The position numbers were made by a program, and so were the translations under genes. From Chanos chanos (Eukaryota > Chordata > Actinopteri > Gonorynchiformes > Chanidae), in assembly GCF_902362185.1 (NCBI RefSeq), contig NC_044504.1, positions 27,433,341-27,497,340 of the forward strand: 64,000 nt of DNA, in the 5' to 3' direction. The notes under the pieces are model-generated. The model worked only from the letters and a program-made list of their open reading frames with translations. It ran no database searches and was not told where the DNA came from. Positions 45,301-58,601 of this stretch are shown here, one piece after another; positions within the stretch are counted from its first letter, which is position 1, and every line of letters begins with the position of its first letter.

Positions 45301-47791
45301 GAGCATCAGCTGACCCACAGGAAGCACTCCTGCGTGACCCTGGGTGCCCCTGTCTCCTTGGAGACCATGTCTGACCTCGTCCTGCACCCCTGCGTTGCTG
45401 GTCAGCCGGTTGCCATCGGTTACAGCCACAATGATAGCAGGCTCCAAGAAGAAAGGGTTTCTGCCCTAGAGAGAAATAAATAAATAAATAAACATGATAA
45501 ATATGAAGGTCACACACACAATCAAAATACACACCGAGATAGTGAGAGAGGCAGCATACATGACGTACTGCTTAGGTACATCAACAATGTACACGTCATT
45601 AAAACCCAAGGTGGCCCCACGAAACTGATCAACACAAGCAGAGGGAGGGAGACAACGAAACATAAAAGACCAATTCAAAGGTTACACAAAGTCCTCAATC
45701 TCTGAACACAAACCTTTCCATCATACTCAGATCTATTAAACTTAAAAGTAAAGCAGAAAAGACAGAGGGCGGGGACAGGGGGAGGGATACGGACAGTGGA
45801 ATCAGCTACATTCGCGACTGTATCCTGTGAATGTAAGCACATTTTTCTCTCCACTGAAACAGAGAGGCTTACTAAATGTTGAAATCTGACACTGGGTGAA
45901 AATGTATGTACCCCATTACATGACCCCTCATGGTTTTAGTCTAGCTCCTAACATTGATCTCAAGGCACATCAACCTCAAAGGGGCCTCTTACCAAACAGT
46001 TTTTTAAATAAACAAATAAAACTAATTCTTTTTAAATTATGTTTCTGTCTTCCTTACACCTGCAACCAATTTGACTATGTATGAGAGCTGCTTCTTTCTT
46101 TTTTTTTATCCCCTTCCTCTAAGATATTAAAAAGATATAAGTATATTAACAGATATATAAAAAAAATATTCTACGGAACATGAATGTTTATTTAAAATAC
46201 TCTCACTGCCATTTGTTAACCTGATTCAGGCAGTAAAAATATTTGTACAGTTTTCTCAGATTAGCTGGAACTACCACCCCATTCTTCCACTACTTTGGGG
46301 CCAAAACCACTAGTCTGATGGAAGTCCAAGGGCCATAATCATTTGAATTGGTTGCCTCTGCTTTTAAAACAGTGGGCATTACATTAGAAACAACTGAATT
46401 AGAGATGTGAGTGACAAAGACTATTATTTTAGTACTACTATGACATGTGACTGTTCATTCAGATGTTACTCAGAGGAACTGGGACAATGTAAAAATATCA
46501 GATGCTTGCAAAACGTCAGTACTGGGGCGCTCTGGGAGTGTGGGACATTAAAGGTATGTGTTCACAGGTTGTACTTTCTTAACTACTTACCTGCCCATAA
46601 TTGTCAATCCCAGAGACTAATCTATTAAGATTGAGCAAATCAAAAGCAGTCCTTAAAGACTGGCCAAATGTTGTTAGTCCAACAGCTTGCAGATTCCTTA
46701 GCTCAGTCATGAAGGTGGCATGGCTGTCTTTCCATCCGGCCTGGAGACAGAATTAACACAGCACAGAACAAGAAAGACAACAGTAAAAAAAAGATGGTGA
46801 TTACACATCACATCACAACAACCCACATCACAAACCTAAACTTCTGTTTCTTTTGAACTGCTTTTATCACGTCACAAACTTCTACATGCTTTAAAAATCT
46901 TCAATAAACCAGCACTTTCTCAGTCTTCAATAGCATGTGTCTATTTATGGTGCACTGTATAAATGCATTGTATACATTCTAGATTATAAAATGCTGATCC
47001 TTCTAACAAACTTAAATTCTGTTAGTACATGAGGAACCTTTATTACAACTTGTGATCATCCAGCACTTTCGCAGTCCTGTTCATGTATCATATCCAGCCA
47101 AGTTGGCGTTAAGCTTCCCTGCAAGAGTGCTTGTCTGTTATGTAACGTATTCCCCGCTGAAATGATTTAAGTGTATCAAGTAACACATGCACCGTAGTGG
47201 CAGTGGACCCTACAACGAAATCAGTTTCCATGGACTGGTAGGAGTCAAACTGAAATGACATGCGCTCTCTCAAAACTTGAATCCATTAATCTAAATGCCA
47301 CAGTTCATAGGAGGAACAAAATGTCGGCCATGTTGTAGGCTATGAGGGATATGTATGCTTGTAATGTTATTTAAACGGACTACCACGGCAGACTGTTTAA
47401 AGAGTGACTAGACGAAATGAGATTTTTTAAAAATGACTAAATGTTTTTAAAAATAAAAGGTTACCTTGATTCCGGCTGGTGCATCTTCGAAAGAAACTAA
47501 CATATATCGGTCTCCTCTGCTTGCCGGATCTCTACTCCTAAGCTGTGGGAACAAGAATAGACTGGAAGTTAGGTATTATTTCTACAGACAGTCGCTTAAC
47601 AAAATGTCGATGCCATTTTGGGGAGCATCCAAAGAGTGGTTATTATGTATGCAAGCTAACGTTATAGCATTACTAGCTACCTTTAGGAAAGTCTCAACTG
47701 CTCCCTTTGCTATGTCCAAATAGGTAGTGCCCAAATGGGAGCGCTGGTTCATAGAAGCGGATGTGTCTATCAGAAACAGTAAAACGGGCAT
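36398..47791 (-). CDS. ints6: INTS6, Integrator complex subunit 6
   Basis: Integrator subunit 6 works in the nucleus with the complex that terminates promoter-proximal transcription and processes snRNA 3' ends; it helps bring PP2A to the complex. Eighteen minus-strand coding exons, 855 aa (human about 887): 47791-47681, 47542-47465, 46740-46591, 45465-45376, 44695-44512, 43940-43815, 43461-43313, 43061-42909, 42433-42301, 41868-41774, 40875-40765, 40557-40342, 40186-40060, 39796-39654, 39424-39232, 38333-38022, 37016-36923 and 36500-36398. All phases agree. The N-terminus MPVLLFLIDTSAS carries the metal-site DxSxS motif of a von Willebrand A domain (exons 1 to about 6). The middle includes GSELTKEPFRWDQRLF, PNPKTGVPVGHWP and RLHTFGNPFKLDKK. 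The C-terminus has the INTS6/DDX26B/SAGE1-type helical domain (IRKPGRRYERIFYLL, RLLFLQSIIKEA, LIEQLENFLEEIH). The Ser/Pro-rich linker in exons 15-16 is shorter than in human. INTS6 rather than INTS6L is chosen from the neighbours. Confidence 0.95.
37799..38007 (-). repeat. 51-bp minisatellite beside the INTS6 exon 16 donor
   Basis: About four units of 51 bp starting AGAAATGACTGACAATGGCA on the plus strand (37799, 37850, 37901, a shortened unit at 37954, and a stub at 37997). The array ends about 14 bases before the exon 16 donor at 38021. Read-through of the donor gives a short extension and then a stop within the repeat. Confidence 0.9.
40978..41070. repeat. Interspersed fish repeat with palindromic ATCGGC motifs, INTS6 intron 10
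   Basis: Several short palindromes cluster here: GACCGATAAATCGG, GCCGATATTATCGGC and CGGCCGATAAAT. This pattern is familiar from interspersed non-autonomous repeats in fish. The outer ends and family were not resolved; the element may run further to the right, inside the intron (40876-41773). Confidence 0.5.
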
Positions 47792-50700
47792 TGTGTTGGT
47801 AATTTACACGTCCTTCATGGACGAAATTTCAATAATACCGGCCCACTGTTAGAAAATAAACTGTTTGTTCGCCTCCTACCGCTTCTAAACTAACCACCAC
47901 GCAGTTAGCTAACTTGGCTAATGCTAACTGCCTGGCATAATTCTTTAGAAGTGTAACACTACTTCGCACAGATGCCCTTTCCCCGACTATCTGATATACA
48001 CCTCAAACTCGAGGGGCAATCTGTTGATTTACCAGGGATATAAATGTTGATATTTTAATAATAAACAGTTTCTCCTAAATGTTATCATCTTCACACACTA
48101 AACTACCCCCTTGATTTCCCTACTGAAAGTATTCTGTCGTCTCCAGTCAATTTAATCTCCGTGCAGATATGGCCCCGCCTCTGAACCGGTCTGTGGTACC
48201 ATGTGTCGAAGAAGGCCTTGCCTGATTGGAAGTTTAAAATCAGAGACGGGCATATCTGAATAATGACAAAGGTTTCAATGTACATGCGCAAAACCATGGT
48301 TTTGGCTGCAACCATAAAACAAAGTGTGACGGAAGATACCGACTGCATTACTGATAGAGCATACCACGTATCTGTGCAAGATCTGTGTACAAAATTTAGT
48401 TCTTCTTCTCCCGGACGTATTATAATAATCACACCCTGTGTATTATTCGGTGTGCCAGTCTGCCTGCCAGTTGCTTAGTCATGAGAACGAAGTTCCATTG
48501 TTGCCTCGCGTTCTGCCAAGAGTGAATATTTTATTTTCTCGGTTTGGAGAGGGCCAGGTTTATTTTGTTCATATTGTGATGTAACCGAGCTCAAGGAGCA
48601 AGAATGCATATATAATAGTGACCCATATAATAGCTCATAAGTATATTTAAGGGGAGGGGGGCATAAAAGAAAAAATGTAAGGCCCTAAAATGTTCATCAT
48701 ATGGTCATCGTATGGACCTGTTAATTTCTGCATCTTGAAAGCTATGAAACACATGAAGAAAAATAGAGGTTGTTCTCCAGGGTGCCAGGAAGGGTTGTCA
48801 AAACAAAGGCCCTTATTTCAACCCTTATTAGATAAGTGATGCAACAGAGGCCTTGTCATTATCTATGACAATTCACAGAATACAACTGAAATACCTGAAA
48901 AAAAAAAAAAAAAGGAAAAACATATTCAAAGAATCTTCCAGTATACTTCTCTGCCTTTGGGCTTTATTACTGATTTGTTCATCAAGAGACTTTTCATTTC
49001 TACACAGATGCTGGCAGCATGATTACAACCAAGCAAGGTCATCATAACTTTGCTGAGTTCCACTGGGTTCTTACTACAACCCGTGTTCAGTGATGAGAGG
49101 CTTTTATTCAGTTTTATCACCTGCTGCAAAGTTACAGATGACAGACGAGGGTGTCATTGTAGTTTGTTGCACACTATACTACAATCAAAACAACTCTTTT
49201 TTTTCCACAAAATCAATTTACATCTATATTAGGTAAGTGATAAAAACACTCCTGCTTTTCACAAAGTCAAAAATCTGTTTAGTATTAGAGTGAAATGTGC
49301 CTTTGAAACTGATTTTCTTTATTGCTGCATCAAACACTAGTACTGTTACAACACCATTCTAACTTTAAGAAAACACTGATGGGTTCTGAATTTGTTCAAA
49401 AATGAAAAAGAAAAACATTGTGTCAATTTTTTTTTTCTGTGTCTAACTGTATTGCAACTCCTTTTGTTAACTAACATTTAAGACTATGCTTTCCATGTTG
49501 GAATCATTCAAATCTGAAAGAAATTATGGAAATCCTCACAAATGATCTGAAAACTGATTACAGTAATTACCGGACATCAAAGGTCACGAAGATAAAAACA
49601 TAACTGCAGCTAAGAGCTAAGACTCAAACAAGACTATGCGCTTCCTCTCTAATTTCTGTTCTTGCTTAAATATAATTTGTTTTGAAGTATTCTGGAGGTT
49701 TCGAAGAACCTTGGATTCATTAATACAAGTTAGCTCACAACAGTTCTCTCATAAAAGAATCATTGCCAGGATAAGACACAAGTGTTAAACACAGAGGACA
49801 GAAACAGGATCAAGAAACTCAAGAGGAGATCTTATTGATCGGACTCTTGGTTTTGTGGAGTTGATTCTGTAGCAGAGAACCAACCTAGCAGTAGCCTTCC
49901 TGTACCTGACTGATTTACTGGACCAGGGGGCACTTTCAGTGATTCCAGACTCTGTGATTCTGGACGTCCTTTTCACCTGCTGCCATAGGGTTTGTTTCAT
50001 TTTTAGTTTATTTTAAACTTTGATTTAACATCACTAGTACAAAAGAGAACCAGTTCCTCCTCAGTAAGAACAGACTGGGAGGTAGGGAGAGAACAAAGGA
50101 TGTTGTAGTATCAACTTGGTGGATTTAAGTGATTTTAGTTTAAGGGCACATTTGCACTGATTTGTAAAGGGAATCTGTTCACACAGCTCAGGAGCAACTG
50201 ATACATTTCTCAGTATGTCGCTCAGAATTTCAATTAGTTGCTCTTCGGTGAATTGTGACCCAAATGTTTGAGCTATGTTTATACGATCAAAGCTTTTAAG
50301 CTTTCGCTAGAAATCAATCAATCAATTAATCAACAAGAAAGATATATTATTTTGAGGTGTTGTGATAAGAGCTAGCATCACATTTCCGGTAATTAAACTT
50401 TCAGAACTAGGGGAAGTGTGCGCTCTTTTAATCTAATGCTGCGTACCAAAAACGCAAACAAATTGTATTCTTGCATGTTCTGGTATAGTTTGTCCAATGT
50501 GTATGGCCGTGTGGCCGCAGTCTTGTGGCTCATACTTCAAAATCTGCCGATTAGTAGGTCCGAAACATCTGCGATTTAATGCACTCAGAATCTCACTGTC
50601 TCCCATTTCGCAGCTGACTGGCTAATATTTACTATCGTTCAGAATGACGAATGACTGCGCAAATTTAGCGCCGTAAGGAAGGTTCCATGGGCGTCGTGCA

Positions 50701-50870
50701 TGGACGCGTAGTCAGCTGACAGTCGCATTCTGGGCTGTCACAAATGGTCATACCTTACTGTAGTTTAGATTAATTAGCACCAGCAGGGAGTCCAGCAATG
50801 CGGACCAGGCAGCCGGGAAGTGGGGTGATATGATACGAGAAAGTCGGGTGACTGGACTAATCCATCGGCT
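47792..50870. other. Divergent intergenic region between INTS6 and WDFY2
   Basis: Contains the 5' UTRs and promoters of two head-to-head genes about 3.1 kb apart, so this is not a compact bidirectional promoter. I see no coding exon. A poly-A run lies at 48897-48913 and the rest is mostly AT-rich. A GC-balanced stretch at 50640-50870, just before the WDFY2 start, is the likely WDFY2 5' UTR and promoter. Confidence 0.5.
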
Positions 50871-51485
50871 ATGACTGCAGAAATTCATCCCCGTCCACAA
50901 GCACGGACACCCGTTCTGCTGAGCAAGATTGAGGCTTTTCAGGACATTGTAAACACAGCAGTTATCGTCCCCAAAGAAGATGGTGTTATCAGCGTGTCCG
51001 AAGACAGGTAAATCATCCCAGAAATCGACAACCTCTCCGAAAATCGTTCCAACAAATAGGAACGCGGGAAATAATCCAGTAACAAGGGTGATACATATTA
51101 ACGCATTAACTGCCGGTGTACAATACATGGGTTGCTGATCTTATCTGGTATGGTCAAGCATTAAGGTACCTACTATTCCCTTTGTAAATAGTAACTTGTA
51201 TTCTTTCATGAATCGTTTTAGACAGCGTAAAAAAAATTGGTAAACAACGCCATTTTGTATTGTCAGTATGTTTAAAAAAATCCGTCTGTCACTTAATCAT
51301 TGGTTTGAAGACAACTGGAAGTGGGTTATGATTCATGCATACTGCTGTAGTGGTTTTGTCATACAAAACCCTGCACATATCGTATGCTACTTCATGTACA
51401 CTGCACAGTCTGCGTCTCTTTCAGTGTGGGTGTTAGATATGTTGTTTGGTGCTCGTTTCCGTCTGTCTGCTCCCCCCACCCCAAA

Positions 51486-51538
<53 letters not shown>

Positions 51539-53085
51539 AGAAACACAAAGGAGAGAAAGAGAGAGAATAACATAAACCAGCGCACAAACGTCAGAGCGCT
51601 TCAGAGGGTAACCTTAAATTACACTTGGAACCAGGGTTAAGACGACTTTCCGGGCAATGTGTTTTTTTCTTCTCAAACTAAAATTGATTGTTGTCATATA
51701 TCTACCGTGTGCAGGGTTAGACTGTCTCAGGTTTCTTTTGATGATTGGGCTACATGATGACTTAAAATCGAGGTTTTCTCATCAATATATAGTTGTAACT
51801 TATCCCCAAAACAGAGTGATTCTGCGGAAACGACCTTCATGAATGTAAGCGTCATGTGATAAGTGTGTGATAACGCTCAGTGCAAAAGTTATGCACTGGT
51901 GACTAGAAGAGTTGCAGGTTTTTGTGAAGCGTGTTCAATTTTATTATTGCCACCTTACATATCTGAAGCACAAGTTCAGTGATGCTACTTTTTATGTTCT
52001 GCAAATGGCCACGTCTGAAATATGGTGTGTTGTTATACCTTGAAATTTGTAAACTTTGTGAGCTTTGGTTATTTACCCCAAGTCAATAAAGTCAAGGCGG
52101 TTTAAACCTGACTGCCCAAACACACAAGACTAAAACTGCCTTTGATAGGCTGATTTTATCAACAAAATTTGTAATTTAAAAAAATAGCTTCGCATGAATT
52201 TGTGTGCAGCAGATCTACAAATGAAATGTAAATTCGTATTCCAAATAGAAGTATCGTATTATTTGAAAAAGGTTTGTCCAAAAGTAGTCCATGTCATGTT
52301 GTGTAACAGGCGTTAAAATCCATTTTTATATGAAATAACTTCAAGCAGCAATAAGACAGGCTGTGATTTCACAGAGAAGAGCATATCCCGAGGATCCTAT
52401 TAAGCAGCATAAGGTCAGTAAGTCTCCCACAAATATTCAATAATAATGAATTTAATTTCAGATGGATGGGTCAAGCAGTGTAACATCAGATAGTGACGCA
52501 AAAAAAATGGTTTAATTACAGCAATCGCAATTGCTACAAGTTGTGAAAGTCATGGTACCTTATGTTTTTAATAAAACTACATAGCCATACAAAGCTTGCT
52601 ATATAAAATTAGGATGTTTCAGCTGTATTTTGTCAGAAGTGTTCCTTGACGCATTTCATGGTTAGTGTCCTCCTTTTAATATAGGTATTTATTTAGTTTA
52701 GTTTAGCTGTTTAGTTACTTTTTCAAAAAAAAGTCAAAATAATTCAGAATTTTGTTCAGTGCTTTAGCAGAATTTTTATACACAAACATGAACTGTATCT
52801 GTCATGGCCATTAATAATAAGTAAAGGATTTAAAATGGAGTTGAAACTGTGATATGCATATAATCAAAACTGAAAGGCACTTCCTGTCATTTCTGAGACA
52901 TGTATGAGAAATATGGTATTTGGTAATAATCAAGGGTTGCACAACCTAAAGATTTCTGTGTGGTGAAATCAGATATCTTGGTTTAAGATTCATTAATACA
53001 ATAATGTTAGCAGTCAGAACAACATGAACACACAGTACATTGTTATGGACTGAAATACATTTTAAATTTATTTTGCTCACGATTG

Positions 53086-53140
<55 letters not shown>

Positions 53141-55298
53141 AACACTTGAACTTTCTCCTTGACTGGACATATGTCAAGTAATTACAGTAGTGAAGATGAC
53201 TGTCTTTTTTTAATCAGTCAGTTATTACAAGTCTGTTTTTATACTAACCATTAAAAATTAAACATATGTGCTTTTATAGCATGATAACACAGGATTACAG
53301 AGTAGCAGACTTCAAACAATGACTGTCCATTGGGATTTTTACATGCAGACAACATGTATGCTGGAAACGGATAAATAACCTGAACCCTAGCCATTTAATG
53401 GCTGTACATAAATAAAACAATACCATTTAATGGCAATAGCTTTGGAAATATTACAACAGTAGTCATCCTGAGTTTGATTGTAATGTCATTTACAAGTATT
53501 AGATGTATTAGATATGACTATGATTGGACCTGTTGGTCACAACATTAACTTGCATCTCATACCTGTGGTTGTGGATGTGTTCTTGTTATTGACTAAATAA
53601 ATAAGTTGATTTCCATGAGATCTGGATACATTTCAAACTTTGTCCAGGAGATGGACTGAGTATTTCCAGCTGTCAAGGTCACCTTCATGATCTATATGAA
53701 TACTCCCATCTTGCTAGCACTTATTGCACTTACTTTATGTTGATCTTAAAGTAGTAGTAGTAGTTTAATGACCGCCTGTTAAGTTCAGTCTAACTTATAG
53801 AGGTGGCCCACTGATGTATTTCTATCATCATCACTGATATCTTTTCCATCAGCAGCAGCAGTAGTAATGTTAGAAGTGTCTCTGTTATCACTGTTCTATT
53901 ACTGCTACAGTATTGCCCAGTTGAAATGAACTGTTTGCCTGATAAATTCCTTGATCTGTAAATGAGTTGACTGCGCCATGAATTAATTTTATTGGTTTAT
54001 TGGATAATGGCTTGTCTGACAAATAAACTGATTGTTATTGATCTTCCCCAGAACAGTGCGCGTGTGGCTGAAGAGGGACAGTGGTCAGTACTGGCCTAGC
54101 GTTTACCACACAATGCCTGGTAAGTCAGCTCTGACTTTCTCAAAGGAGAGCTTCTCTAATTCAGACCCTTTTCAATCCTTTGTGGGGGGTTTGATGCAGT
54201 CCACTGACTGTGAAAGCTGAATTTGCCGAAATTAGCTGAAGGCTGTGGAAATTTCAACCGCTTACATTTTTTCTTTATGTATGGATTAGGTTAACCATGC
54301 TGAATATGGCTCTATATATTTGATTTTCGCAATCTCTCTCTCACACACGCACACCCTTAAGCTATGCTGTTCTGTTTCAGCTCCCTGTTCATGTATGTCC
54401 TTTAACCCTGAGACCCGGAGGCTGTCAGTAGGCATGGACAATGGAGCCATCTCAGTAAGTGAGACACCACCATAACCAACAGTGTCTAACACTGCACTGC
54501 AGCAAGCACTTATACCAGCAAGCAGAGCAAAGTCAACAAGCCATCATAGAGCTAGAGTTTGACACTAACTCTTCATGTAGGAAGGGATGATCAGGGAGAG
54601 AGACATAAGAAGATTAAGGAAACATTTGACTGAATCCCTTAGTAATGTAGGGGTTCAGTTTTGTCATGCCTTTCTAGGTACCACCCATATGATAATGGTA
54701 TGTGGAATGTGCAAGTGAATAATTCTAATAGTGTATGGGTGTGTGTGTGTGTGTCTTTGAACCTTCTAGGAGTTCATCGTGTCTGAAGATTACAACAAGT
54801 TGACTCCTGCTCGAACATATCAGGGTAAGACAGGATGTTAGTCTCCTTCTGATGAGGTCACACATTGTGAGTCTAATGGACATGTCACTTTGCATGTCTT
54901 TGTTTTTTTGGTGGGGGTTTTTTGTGTACTTTAGAAACATTGAGGAAAGCTGTGGACCTTCCACTAAATTTGGTGTGTCAAAGAAAAAAGACTGGAAGAT
55001 CAGTTTCTAAAAGTTTAAGGTCCATTTGGCTACACTGGCTAGCCTAGTCAAAGCAGCTGTAAATAATTTGCCTGCGAGTTCTCTGGAAGTCTGGCATAGC
55101 CCGTAGTGTTGAGAGCATTACGATACTTTCCTCTGCTATACACAGCTCAAAATGCATTTCACACAGTGCATGTTCTCTCTCTTGTCTGTCTGCTTGTATT
55201 TGTGTGTGTGGGTGTGTGTGTTGTGTGTGTGTGTGTGTGTGTGTGTGGTATGTGGTTTCTTGTGTTTGCGGTGGGTGTGGCTGCGTTTGGCGGTGCAC

Positions 55299-55350
<52 letters not shown>

Positions 55351-56919
55351 CTCACCAGGGCCGTGTTACAGTGGTGCTGTTTGTGTTGGAGATGGAATGG
55401 ATCCTCAGCACAGCCCAGGATAAGACTTTCACATGGCACTGCTCAGAGAGTGGCCAACAGCTGGGCTCCCACAGAACCACAGCCTGGGTGTCTGGTCTGC
55501 AGTATCCTCTTCATCACCTCACTTACGCTCACTAACCTCACCGCTATGCTCTTCAGAACTCCTGTGGCTGATAACCTATATATGGAGGATGTGTGAAAAA
55601 AATGTGTTGGTTTAGTTGTGTGAGCCTTTATACTTAAGTCATGGCCCTGTCTTTTTACAGAAGTTTGAATGGTGGCAACAAAAAGTATTAGACTAGTTAA
55701 GGTAATAAAGCAAAGAAACAAACATTAACCAAAATAGATGGGTAAAATAGCTGAAAGCATCAGTGCTTGTTTTCCGCTGTCTATGAATGTTTTTTCACTC
55801 TTCACTTTAAATGGTCTAGTCTTCGAGGTGCGAAAATGTGGTTAGAAAAATCCCTAGATTGTTCTAGTCTTAACCTGTCGTACAAGTCTTTCCTGTGACC
55901 TAGCCATGTGTCATTCTGAGGACTGTGGTTTTTGACAGCTACATCAGAAAGACACAAGTTTGGTTTCTTTCTCACCCCTGCAGGATAAGTATGTTTTGCA
56001 GTATGGATATTATTTTCAAAATATTTAGTATGCAACATGTGAAACATAATTTCTCAGAAGTCAATTCTTAGTTTAGTTTTTTTCTGTTACTGTTTGAACT
56101 TTCGATTCAAAGTAGAGGGGCAGGTCCTATCCAATTGAAGTTAATGCTAGTTTTTAGTGCTGTGTAAGTGCTGGTTGTATTGTTAGCAGGATTTTCAAAG
56201 TGTGATGTTGTTGAACAGGTTATCATTTCACTTAACACCTAGGATTAGTGTGCACAGCACAGTAATGTGGGTTGACCAGCAAGTGGCAGTATTCCACAAC
56301 CCCATAGGGGCATTCAGATCATTCTGTAATCTGAGGTAAAGGAATTAACAACACAAAATAGAATTTAAAAGATTATTGATTATTAATTTTATATCTGTTA
56401 TTATTGCAACACAGTCTGAATTAAAGGTTTCTCTTTGCTGTTGCTAAAAAGACTCCATAAATGGATAAGGTTCTTTGTGCAGAGAGAGAGAGAGAGTGAA
56501 TAGGGTGAATTATTTAAGTGATATTAGGGTTAGATTTGGATTATATTAGATTAGAATTATATTAGAATTGTACAGCACACATCAGCCACTTTATTAGAAA
56601 CACCTACTTTGTGGGTAAACCCTCTTGATGTCCAGTTAAGAGGTTGTGGCCCATCTGTTGCCATGCACATTTTGTATTAGCCATCCTCTAGTCCTTCATC
56701 AGGAGAAGCAGAGAGCAGGCCAATGGAATTGTGTTAATATGTTTCCTTAAAGATGCAAATTTCAGGTTTGATGTGGAAACAAGACATGCCTTTGTCGGAG
56801 ACCAGTCTGGCCAAGTCACCATCCTTAAACTGGAACAGGACACCTGCAGTCTGGTTACCACTCTCAAAGGACACACAGGTACACACACATACACATACAT
56901 GCACGCGCACATGCACGCG

Positions 56920-56966
<47 letters not shown>

Positions 56967-57039
56967 CGTCTCCACCACACACATACCTGTCACAGAGGAG
57001 ATACAGAAGCTCACATACACCCGCTCAAAAAAGAGTCTG

Positions 57040-57093
<54 letters not shown>

Positions 57094-57186
57094 CCTGCAC
57101 ACTTGTCATGTAATTTACTTCTTAAAAAGCATCAGGATCCTCTGATTAAGTGTGAATGTCAGTGTACAGAGAGTAATGCGTGTGTT

Positions 57187-57223
<37 letters not shown>

Positions 57224-58029
57224 GCAGTGTGACAGCGCTGTGCTGGGATCCTGTTCAGAGGGTGTTGTTTTCGGGGAGTTCTGATCATTCCATTATCATG
57301 TGGGACATTGGAGGACAAAAAGGCACAGCTATTGAGCTACAGGGACACAGGTAAATATACACACCCACATAGAAATGCACACACACTGCCTTTAAACTGG
57401 AGAGAGACAGGTACACTCTACACTGAGGTATAGTGACACAGGATGCAGAGAGACAGGTACACTCTACACTGAGCTATAGTGACACAGGATGCAGAGAGAC
57501 CGGTACACTCTACACTGAGCTATAGTGACACAGGATGCAGAGAGACAGGTACACTCTACACTGAGCTATAGTGACACAGGATGCAGAGAGACAGGTACAC
57601 TCTACACTGAGCTATAGTGACACAGGATGCAGAGAGACAGGTACACTCTACACTGAGCTATAGTGACACAGGATGGAGAGAGACAGGTACACTCTACACT
57701 GAGCTATAGTGACACAGGATGCAGAGAGACAGGTACACTCTACACTGAGCTATAGTGACACAGGATGCAGAGAGACAGGTACACTCTACACTGAGCTATA
57801 GTGACACAGGAACTCACACTCATACGCTCTCAAACTACAGGGATGCAGGTAAACAAACGTACTTACACACACTTTCCACTAACTCGGCAGAAGTATGGCT
57901 TACACAAACCACTGAACTAAAGGGAGGCATTTAACATTTTAACACACTCACACACACACACACAGATGCTCTTGAACTGCAGAGACAACAAATGGTGACT
58001 ATGCGTCTGGATGGTTTTATGCTTTAATG

Positions 58030-58084
<55 letters not shown>

Positions 58085-58569
58085 TGCATGTATTCATGCA
58101 GAGAGAAGGTCCAGGGTCTGTGCTATGCTCCACACACTCGTCAACTCATCTCTTGTGGAGCAGACGGAGGAATAGTTGTGTGGAACATGGATGTGACACG
58201 GGAGGAGGTGGGAAAAAGATCAGTGGCAACTACAACCATCCTTCCCTTATGTTTGTCTTTTTAACCACAATAAAACTGTCCTTCCCTTATGTTTGTCTTT
58301 TTAACCACAATAAAACTGTCCTTCCCTTACGTTTGTCTTTTTAACCACAATAAAACTGTCCATCCCTTATGTTTGTCTTTTTAACCACAATAAAACCGTC
58401 CTTCCTTTATGTTTGTCTTTTTAACCACAATAAAACCATCCTTCCCTTACGTTTGTCTTTTTAACCACAATAAAACCGTCCTTCCTTTATGTTTGTCTTT
58501 TTAACCACAATAAAAGATAAACAAGAATGCTCACAATGGTGTTTTATGACATCACCCCATCCATCGTCC

Positions 58570-58601
<32 letters not shown>

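Noticed and set aside
44045-45475. Open frames running past INTS6 exons 4 and 5
   Set aside because: They extend real exons into introns; splice sites and family sequence fix the exon ends at 45376 and 44512.
50748-51128. Minus-strand open frame of 126 codons at the WDFY2 start
   Set aside because: It is the opposite-strand shadow of WDFY2 exon 1 and its surroundings; the plus strand matches the known WDFY2 N-terminus.
55044-55439. Minus-strand Thr-His-rich open frame
   Set aside because: Translation of CA/GT microsatellites in WDFY2 intron 4.
56731-57354. Single open frame spanning WDFY2 exons 6 and 7
   Set aside because: Intron 6 happens to stay open because AC repeats encode Thr-His. 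The repeat part is intronic; the flanking exons splice at consensus sites and match WDFY2.
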